NCBI GenBank assembly: GCA_021828635.1
Contig: JAJZEJ010000014.1
Coordinates: 1-5,254, forward strand
Source: Chloroflexota bacterium
GTDB taxonomy: Bacteria > Chloroflexota > Ktedonobacteria > Ktedonobacterales > Ktedonobacteraceae
Reading direction: 5' to 3'
Length of the DNA: 5,254 nucleotides
Position numbers and translations under genes: made by a program. Below the pieces are notes generated by a model. The model was not told the origin of the DNA. It saw nothing but the letters and a program-made list of their open reading frames with translations, and did no database searches. Shown piece after piece: positions 1 to 5,200 of this stretch. The first letter of the stretch is position 1, and every line of letters begins with the position of its first letter.

Positions 1-553
1 CTTTATTTGTCTCATCGGGCAATTGGGCTAGCGAGGATTTGACCTCGATGTAGCGTGCCAAAATGAAGATCATATCTGAAAGGCGGTTGAGATAACGCAC
101 TACCTCGGTATTTTCAATGATACCATCGTGTAGCAACTTGACTGCCATGCGTTCAGCACGTCGAATGATGGTACGCGCCAGGTCGAGAGCCGCTCCATCT
201 AGCGTGTCACCGGGGATGATAAATTTGTTGGGAATTTCAACCTCGCGTTTCAATTCCTCTTCCACCTGTTCCAGGCGCTGCACATGTTCCTGGGTCATGC
301 GCAGTCCCATTTTCTCGTAATTCTCTGGTGGCGTAGCCAGTTCGCCCATCAACAGATAGAGTTCTTGTTGCACGCGATAGATAATATCTTTAACCTTCTG
401 ATCTTGTGCTGTTGCACGAGCCAATCCAAGTGCCGAGGTTGCCTCATCAACTGTGCCAAACGTATCTGGGCGGGGATCATATTTGGGAACACGCTGCTCA
501 CCCAATAAGCCGGTATAACCGGTGTCACCTGTCCCTGTCGTCACTTTTGCCAT
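1..553 (-). CDS. PduO-type ATP:cob(I)alamin (corrinoid) adenosyltransferase, 3' end cut by window edge
   Basis: This enzyme family transfers the 5'-deoxyadenosyl group of ATP to cob(I)alamin, giving adenosylcobalamin, the cofactor of radical mutases and dehydratases; known members are cytosolic trimers with the active site between subunits. I translated 184 residues, open at position 1. Visible motifs are the N-terminal ATP-binding TGTGDTGYTGLLGEQRVPK (residues 6-24), FGTVDEATSALGLA (32-45), KFIIPG (110-115), the catalytic ARTIIRRAER (126-135) and YLNRLSDMIFILAR (154-167). Family members are usually about 180-200 residues, so only a short tail is missing. The start is the ATG at 553, with AAGGAA (564-569, minus strand) upstream. 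It lies 32 nt after the Nudix-like gene, with no terminator or obvious promoter between, so co-transcription is likely. Some usually conserved positions differ (GTVDEAT for the common GTxDELN; PGDTLDGAALDLA for PGGxxxAAxLHxA), suggesting a divergent clade. I do not choose between names such as pduO, cobO or mmaB. Confidence 0.93.
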   Translation of the reverse strand, partial: MAKVTTGTGDTGYTGLLGEQRVPKYDPRPDTFGTVDEATSALGLARATAQDQKVKDIIYRVQQELYLLMGELATPPENYEKMGLRMTQEHVQRLEQVEEELKREVEIPNKFIIPGDTLDGAALDLARTIIRRAERMAVKLLHDGIIENTEVVRYLNRLSDMIFILARYIEVKSSLAQLPDETNK

Positions 554-563
554 CGTCTATTTA

Positions 564-569
564 TTCCTT
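564..569 (-). promoter_or_regulatory. Ribosome binding site of the adenosyltransferase gene
   Basis: The minus strand reads AAGGAA ten nucleotides before the ATG at 553. It supports that ATG as the start and shows that the second gene of the pair has its own initiation signal rather than relying on stop-start overlap. Confidence 0.6.
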
Positions 570-585
570 AAATTAAACTGTAAAA

Positions 586-1476
586 TTATAAAGCACCTGT
601 ATTCTTTCCTATTTCAGCATAGCGATAGGCGCGGCTGACACGTCGCCAATCCATTTCACGCCCACGTACTGGACGTTCTTCATTCGTAGGTGCCAATTTA
701 TTCATGCTCAAGAAGCGGCGGCGCAGGTTAGAGAGGTCAATCTGCTCATCGGCTGGAAAGAAGGCCCGATAGAGTAGCGTGGCCTCAGCCAGTGTCAGCA
801 TACCATCGCCAGATTTCGGCTCTTTTAGTATACCAAATGGACGTGTCTCTCTGCTTGGTGGCGCATCGGTATCGCGTCGCCACCACTCGTTTTGTGGTTC
901 GGCTGTCCCCATTGTTCCCATATCAGCGAGATAGCGTAGCACAATCTCAGGGTCACGCTGCACCTGAGCGCGTAGTGCATGCAACGCCGTCTCAAGCACC
1001 GGTTTGACCTCTGGGTCGAGATGGTGTTTGCCCTCTTCAATAGAAGAGACAGGTACCCACTCTACACGCAGGCTAGGGACTGAGTGTTTGTGCAGATTGG
1101 AGTGCAGTCTATCGTGGTTGGCACGGAGAAAGATGCTGTGAATGAGCGAAACAGAGGCACCTTCATCACTGCTCCCCCAGATGTAGACCTGTTGTTCCTG
1201 CCATCCCGCTTTCAGTTGTAGCAGCGGGGCATGCGTAGGCCAGAGCAGGAGTGCGTCCATCGTTTTTGTGACGGCTTCCGCTACCGTTTCATTGCCCAGT
1301 ACCAGACGCATCGGCGATCCCCACGGTCCCTCGCGCAAGAGTACCCACAAGGTCCAGTCGCGTATGGCAAAGAACACTACATTCGCGGTGACGATCAGAC
1401 GGCGTGGACCGATGTCGCGGGCAGCTTGGGCGGTAATCGGCGTATTCTGTTTCTGGCCAGGCAACAAACTACTCAT
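586..1476 (-). CDS. NrtR-like protein: degenerate Nudix-like domain plus C-terminal winged-helix segment
   Basis: The 296-residue protein has the layout of NrtR-type regulators, which bind nucleotide or ADP-ribose ligands through a Nudix-like domain and DNA through a C-terminal winged helix. The segment RLIVTANVVFFAIRDWTLWV (26-45) matches the opening strands of Nudix domains. VSLIHSIFLRAN (109-120) and VEWVPVSSIEE (138-148) match later strands, and the helix near 153-182 (LDPEVKPVLETALHALRAQV) matches the usual linker helix. Residues 227-287 (MLTLAEATLLYRAFF, then DLSNLRRRFLSMNKLAPT) resemble the NrtR winged helix. The Nudix box (Gx5Ex7REuxEExGu) is missing; residues 50-80 hold no REXXEE core, so hydrolase activity is unlikely. 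A poorly matching insert (about 187-225) separates the domains. The start ATG is supported by GGTGGAG nine nt upstream. A promoter with a palindrome over its -10 lies about 50 nt upstream. Linkage to the adenosyltransferase suggests, but does not prove, a corrinoid or nucleotide sensing role. A plain hypothetical protein is the fallback call. Confidence 0.72.
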   Translation of the reverse strand: MSSLLPGQKQNTPITAQAARDIGPRRLIVTANVVFFAIRDWTLWVLLREGPWGSPMRLVLGNETVAEAVTKTMDALLLWPTHAPLLQLKAGWQEQQVYIWGSSDEGASVSLIHSIFLRANHDRLHSNLHKHSVPSLRVEWVPVSSIEEGKHHLDPEVKPVLETALHALRAQVQRDPEIVLRYLADMGTMGTAEPQNEWWRRDTDAPPSRETRPFGILKEPKSGDGMLTLAEATLLYRAFFPADEQIDLSNLRRRFLSMNKLAPTNEERPVRGREMDWRRVSRAYRYAEIGKNTGAL

Positions 1477-1485
1477 GATGCGCTA

Positions 1486-1492
1486 CTCCACC
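1486..1492 (-). promoter_or_regulatory. Ribosome binding site of the NrtR-like gene
   Basis: The minus strand reads GGTGGAG nine nucleotides before the ATG at 1476. This is a close match to the anti-Shine-Dalgarno complement at normal spacing and fixes the start. Confidence 0.75.
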
Positions 1493-1526
1493 ATATACAA
1501 AAGATAATTATGCAAAGCTTTTATAT

Positions 1527-1540
1527 AGTACGATTGTACT
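1527..1540. promoter_or_regulatory. Candidate operator palindrome over the -10 box
   Basis: AGTAC-GATT-GTACT is a perfect inverted repeat with 5-bp arms and a 4-bp spacer. It covers the -10 element and the likely transcript start of the NrtR-like gene. A bound repressor there would block RNA polymerase, which would suit autoregulation by the winged-helix protein encoded immediately downstream. The arms are short, so chance is a real alternative. Confidence 0.35.
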
Positions 1541-1561
1541 CATTCTCATGCGTATATGCAA
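1533..1561 (-). promoter_or_regulatory. Sigma70-type promoter of the NrtR-like/adenosyltransferase unit
   Basis: On the minus strand a -35 element TTGCAT (1556-1561) is followed after exactly 17 nt by a -10 element TACAAT (1533-1538; five of six consensus positions). The predicted transcript start is near 1526, giving a leader of about 50 nt before the ATG at 1476. The -35 box is weak (three of six), which fits a promoter that is regulated or partly activator dependent. Confidence 0.6.
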
Positions 1562-1570
1562 GTAGGTTGC

Positions 1571-1594
1571 TGTAGGCTTGTAGGCTTGTAGGCT
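1571..1594. repeat. Three perfect tandem copies of an 8-bp unit
   Basis: TGTAGGCT occurs three times head to tail without mismatch, preceded by a partly similar GTAGGTTGC (1562-1570). It lies in the gap between the terminator of the small gene and the -35 box of the next gene. Such short arrays can change copy number by slippage; a change would alter the spacing upstream of the promoter but no reading frame. Confidence 0.9.
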
Positions 1595-1607
1595 GCAGAA
1601 AAGTAAG

Positions 1608-1635
1608 AAAAAAGGACATCCGATCAGGGATGCCC
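1608..1635 (-). terminator. Rho-independent terminator of the small membrane protein gene
   Basis: On the minus strand GGGCATCC pairs with GGATGTCC across a 6-nt loop: eight positions with one mismatch (C/A at 1633/1616). Six Ts (1608-1613) follow the stem directly. It lies 37 nt beyond the stop codon of the 49-residue gene, so it ends that transcript before the promoter of the NrtR-like gene. No T-tract lies on the plus-strand side, so it acts in one direction only. Confidence 0.85.
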
Positions 1636-1672
1636 GTATGGAAAGAGACTGTCTGCGTTCGTCTTCGTCGTC

Positions 1673-1822
1673 TTAATGTCCAAAGATGACATGGAGACCG
1701 AGGGCAAAGGCAGCGGAAATCAATAACGCAATCAATTGAAGACGATAGCGTAGCAGCATGGCACGGGTGTCGAGAGCGATGGCTTTAGCACCACTGGATT
1801 GCCGAACGTACTTCTGTTCCAT
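1673..1822 (-). CDS. Small single-pass membrane protein, 49 residues, unknown function
   Basis: I read an uninterrupted 49-codon frame from ATG (1822) to TAA (1673-1675). The N-terminal half is polar and basic (MEQKYVRQSSGAKAIALDTR); residues about 27-47 (RLQLIALLISAAFALGLHVI) form one hydrophobic helix, flanked by arginines at 20, 25 and 27, which predicts the N-terminus in the cytoplasm. Support that it is real: GAGGGA eight nt before the ATG, a -10-like TATAAT and a hairpin upstream, and a strong terminator 37 nt after the stop. I do not recognise the family. It is divergent from the large helicase gene and separated by terminator and promoter from the leftward pair, so it appears to be its own transcription unit. 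Confidence 0.72.
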   Translation of the reverse strand: MEQKYVRQSSGAKAIALDTRAMLLRYRLQLIALLISAAFALGLHVIFGH

Positions 1823-1830
1823 CGGTTGTA

Positions 1831-1836
1831 TCCCTC
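1831..1836 (-). promoter_or_regulatory. Ribosome binding site of the small membrane protein gene
   Basis: The minus strand reads GAGGGA, eight nucleotides before the ATG at 1822. An ATG overlapping this signal lies 16 nt upstream but is out of frame, so the start at 1822 stands. Confidence 0.7.
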
Positions 1837-1845
1837 ATTGCTAGC

Positions 1846-1861
1846 GGCAGGAAAACCTGCC
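1846..1861. promoter_or_regulatory. Perfect hairpin or dyad in the leader of the small gene
   Basis: GGCAGG-AAAA-CCTGCC is a perfect 6-bp GC-rich inverted repeat with a 4-nt loop. It lies between the -10-like box (1878-1883) and the ribosome binding site (1831-1836) of the small membrane protein gene, so it would be in the mRNA leader. No T-tract follows on either strand, so it is not a terminator. It could be an operator just downstream of the transcript start or an mRNA-stabilising 5' hairpin. Confidence 0.55.
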
Positions 1862-1877
1862 ATACATTTCTCTATAT

Positions 1878-1883
1878 ATTATA
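1878..1883 (-). promoter_or_regulatory. -10-like element for the small membrane protein gene
   Basis: The minus strand contains a perfect TATAAT in an AT-rich stretch, with the predicted transcript start near 1871 and a leader of about 50 nt. No convincing -35 box lies 16-18 nt upstream and there is no extended TG, so the promoter call rests on position and the -10 alone. Confidence 0.35.
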
Positions 1884-2055
1884 TACGACAACAAAACGTT
1901 TCTGGTTATTCCCAATTTAGAGAAGGACCAATATCGTGTCTGAACATCAGTGGATACGATGAATCGGCCCCTATTGAAAATAATGCTGTATAGATAAAAT
2001 AGCATATTCTTCTATACTTCAGCTAGCTTGTTTCATCTTTTTGATCTCCGCTCCC

Positions 2056-2084
2056 TTGAAGTTTCACCGCAACTTTGCTATACT
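2056..2084 (+). promoter_or_regulatory. Sigma70-type promoter with extended -10 for the helicase gene
   Basis: TTGAAG (2056-2061) is followed after exactly 17 nt by TATACT (2079-2084; five of six). The -10 is preceded by TGC, giving an extended -10 element. The predicted start near 2091 leaves a leader of about 160 nt before the helicase start codon. This is the best promoter in the window. Confidence 0.7.
2059..2075. promoter_or_regulatory. Inverted repeat inside the promoter spacer
   Basis: AAGTT and AACTT form 5-bp arms around the 7-nt spacer TCACCGC, overlapping the end of the -35 box and filling most of the gap to the -10. The location suits a repressor or activator site, but the arms are short and no known regulator motif is recognised. 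Confidence 0.25.
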
Positions 2085-2118
2085 CGTCTTTATCAGCCCG
2101 TCCTGATCCTCGTGCAGT

Positions 2119-2170
2119 AGGCATAATCCGCTATAGAATGATAGTTATGCCTGATGATTTTTTTGCTTTT
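2119..2170 (+). terminator. Terminator-like hairpin in the helicase leader (candidate attenuator)
   Basis: AGGCATAA (2119-2126) pairs perfectly with TTATGCCT (2145-2152). Inside, CTAT (2131-2134) pairs with ATAG (2141-2144) around a 6-nt loop, leaving TCCG unpaired on one side. Seven Ts (2158-2164) and then GC plus four Ts follow, but the T run begins five nt after the stem, later than in an ideal terminator, and the stem is AT-rich. It lies about 30 nt after the predicted transcript start and 80 nt before the helicase start, so it would act as a leader attenuator. A second AGGCATA (2177-2183) could compete for the same arm. Confidence 0.45.
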
Positions 2171-2209
2171 CTCGATAGGCATATGTAGCTGATATGTTGA
2201 GAGGGATAG

Positions 2210-2245
2210 ATGAGCTGTGGCATGCTGGTAGGAAAGGGAAAGTGA
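2210..2245 (+). CDS. Possible 11-codon leader peptide ahead of the helicase gene
   Basis: ATG at 2210 opens an 11-codon frame (MSCGMLVGKGK) ending in TGA at 2243-2245, four nt before the TTG start proposed for the helicase. It is preceded by GAGAGGGA (2199-2206), a stronger ribosome binding site than the one in front of the helicase start. Ribosomes finishing this frame could re-initiate on the helicase start, which has a rare start codon. The frame is very short and could be chance; no codon run typical of amino-acid attenuation is seen. Confidence 0.3.
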   Translation: MSCGMLVGKGK

Positions 2246-2249
2246 GTAC

Positions 2250-5200
2250 TTGGTGCAATACACAGTAAATGGTGAAGCTGACAATCAGGCACGTGCGAAA
2301 GTGACGCGCCTTTTTCGCTACATTCAGGCTTTTAATCAACTCCAGAATCCTGTGCAGAAGGAGATCGATGCCTGTTCCTGGCTCTTATGGTTGCACGACC
2401 TTCCTGCCCATCCCTACATACAGGTAGCGACTGTGTCGGATAAACGTAATAGCACACCGTTGCAGCAAGAAGTATCAGTAGCATCAACTGATGGAACTGA
2501 TAACGGGGATACAGTGGTGTTGAAGGTGCGTCGTCCAGAGCCGCGACCGGGGCCAGAGCCGCCTGAAGAGATACTACCCTGGCTCCAGCGTGGCTGGCAG
2601 AGCATTGATGGTCAGGTAACTATAGATCAATCGGTAACACCTGCTTTCGATGCTGATGCTAAACGGGTGCGTCTTTTACAAGAGTGGCAAGCAAAACGCG
2701 CTGCCTGGGTAGCGGCGGAAACGCCAGCGTATCGCGCACTGGAACTCTTTCAACGCCTTTATGACTTGCGTACCATTCTGGAGCGTGAAACGGAGCAGTG
2801 GGAACTTGTTGTTGGCGATGGTATCCTGTCCTGGTCGCCTCAGCCAACTGCCACGCTACATCACCCTATTCTACTACAACGTTTGCAGTTACGCTTTGAT
2901 GCCAATATACCAGAGTTCTCCCTACTGGAAACCGACCAGCCACCAGAGTTATATACCACGCTTTTTCAGGCTTTACCCAATATTAATGCGTTAGATCTGG
3001 GTCACGTGCGCCAAGAATTTGAGCAACAGCCTTGTTCTCCTTTAGAAGGTAGTACCACAGCAGAATTTTTACAACGTTTTGTCAATCAACTCTCGTCACA
3101 GGGACAGTTTTCTGAGCAACCGTTAGCGGTGAAGAATAAGACGATACCCTTGATTACACGCGACCCTGTGATCTTTTTGCGTAGGCGCATTCTCGGTTTT
3201 CACACGGCATTAGAGGCATTATTGGAAGATGTTGCAGGAAGTGAAGAATATCCCTATGCATTGAGCAATCTAGTGGGCATTGCAACCGACCAACCAGTAC
3301 AGACGGATATTCCTGCTGACGAGAGCGATGCATCCTGGCTAGCCTCGCCCAATGGTGAAGATGAGCATATTTTGCTGAGCAAACCGGCCAACGCGGAACA
3401 GCTTGAAATTGCGCGTCGCCTGGAACGCGATAAAGTGGTGTTGGTACAGGGACCGCCCGGAACAGGTAAGACGCATACTATCGCTAACCTGCTAGGATAT
3501 CTGCTGGCGCAAGGGAAGAGTGTGCTGGTGACAAGCCACACCTCGAAGGCATTGAGAGTGCTGCACGAAAAGGTCGTTACGCCGCTCCAGCCACTATGTG
3601 TCAGTATTCTGGAAGATGATGATCGTAAGCAGATGGAACGCGCTATTGATGCGATTGCCGAAATGCTCTCGTTTGCCAATCCCAGAGTATTGGAGCGTGA
3701 AGCTACATCTTTGCGCCAGCGTCGTCTGGATATTTTGCGTCAGTTGCGCACCACACGCGACCAACTGAAAGCTGCCCGAAGTAGTGAATATCAATCCATT
3801 GTTATTGCAGGTGAGGAATATACACCCTCGGATGCCGCCCGCTATGTCGCCCAACATATGGCACGCGACTCCTGGTTGCCTGTTCCAGTCAAAGCCGGTA
3901 CGCTCTGTCCATTATCTGAAAGTGAGTTGCGCGAACTGTATCATACGAATGTCGCGGTAACTGCTGTCGATGAACGCGATATGGTAGCTGGTTTGCCCGA
4001 CCCACAGGGATTGTTGACGCCGACCGATGTTGAAAAATTAGTTGCCGAATATCAGCAACTTGCGCAGGTAGAACGAAATTTTCGTGCTGACCTGTGGGTA
4101 AGATATGGTTCCCCAGTGCCAATAGAGGTTTTGCAAGATGTGTTGGCACGTTGCACACAGGCTATAGCAGCTCTCGACGGGGTGACTTCCTGGCAAATGG
4201 CAGCGATCAATGCCGGACGCGAGGGCGGCGCACGCCTGAAAGCTTGGTATGATCTGATTGCTAAGATTAAGGCTACCTATGAACTGGCGGCGCAGGCTGA
4301 ACTATTGCAGCTAGAATATGACCCCTTTATTCCAGAGCAATGTTTTCCTGAGCAACGAGAACAGCTATTGAGCGAGATTCTCAAGCATGTTGAGCCAGGT
4401 AAGAAGTTGGCTGGCTACCATTTTCTAGTGCATCGGAACTGGAAAATGCTGGCTGAGCAGTGCCGTGTGCAAGGACATCCACCCACGACAAAAGAACATT
4501 TTGAGGCTCTGTTGATGTATGAACGCTTGTATAAAGCCCGTCAGGAGTTGAATGGTCGCTGGCAACGACAAATGGTGGTGGCTGGTGCGCCAGAGTTGGG
4601 CGCGATTCCTGAACAGGCTGCTACTATGTATGTCCAGCAACTAGAACAGTATCTTGGCTGGTATGCGGTAGTATGGCGACCTCTGGAGCAGAGGCTTCAG
4701 GAATGTGGTTTGCAGTGGTATCAGCTTGTGACAATGCTGCCTGCGGTACATGAAGAATATGGTGAGTTGCGACGACTAATAGCGGCGGTACGACTCCATT
4801 TGCCTCGTGTGATGCAGGCCGAGATTGCCCGTCTGCGCTATGGTGCGAACGAGGCGGCATTGATGCAGTTACAGCGCCGTTTTGATACGCTCAGTAGCGA
4901 GGTACAGCGCACAGAGGTGGTACAACGCTTGCGACAAGCTGTACTTACTCACAATGCGCAACAGTATCGTGAGGCATATGTGCGTCTCAAGGAGATTCAC
5001 GAACGTCAACAAAGCCGCCAGCGACGCTACGAATTATTGGCAACGCTTGAACAGTGCGCACCGGGTTGGGCCTATGTCATTCGACAGCGCGAGGGACGAC
5101 ACGGTACAGGAACAGTCCCGGAACATGTTACAGAAGCTTGGCGCTGGCGGCAACTTCAAGATGAATTGGAGCGACGGAACCAGGTTTCGCTTGAAGTATT

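Larger units (their letters stand above)
1823..2249. other. Divergent intergenic region between the small gene and the helicase gene
   Basis: These 427 nt hold no convincing protein gene. From left to right I see the leader and -10 of the leftward small gene (to about 1883), then an AT-rich stretch (1884-2050) with no strong signal except a weak imperfect inverted repeat (1979-1987 with 2001-2008). After that come the rightward promoter (2056-2084) and the structured leader of the helicase gene (about 2091-2249). Frames on either strand in this stretch have no family resemblance. Confidence 0.7.

Noticed and set aside
117..508. Plus-strand open frames over the adenosyltransferase
   Set aside because: They are shadows opposite a gene with clear family motifs.
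1231..1575. 114-residue plus-strand open frame
   Set aside because: It is antisense to the NrtR-like gene and runs through that gene's promoter; composition is rich in Arg and His, and no family resemblance is seen.
1936..2000. Two tiny plus-strand frames (8 and 12 codons) with overlapping stop and start after AAGGA
   Set aside because: They are too short, have no promoter upstream and no terminator after them, and the overlap is expected by chance.
1979..2008. AT-rich inverted repeat as a terminator or attachment site
   Set aside because: The arms have a bulge, the loop is 13 nt, GC content is low and no T-tract or direct repeat flanks it.
2245..2250. AGTACT at the helicase start as a second copy of the operator half-sites seen at 1527-1540
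   Set aside because: A 6-bp palindrome without the 4-nt spacer is expected by chance and lies at a start codon, far from the promoter.
2093..2339. Minus-strand open frames of 63 and 64 residues
   Set aside because: They overlap the helicase promoter-leader region and its start, lack ribosome binding sites, and resemble no family.
3254..3679. 141-residue minus-strand open frame
   Set aside because: It lies wholly antisense to the Walker A and motif Ia region of the helicase, has a low-complexity Ser/Cys/Arg composition typical of antisense translation of a P-loop gene, and has no start signal.
3963..3977. VDER at residues 573-576 of the helicase as motif II
   Set aside because: It is followed by charged helix rather than the A/S-Q of this helicase class, and the surrounding helical segment looks like part of the insertion.
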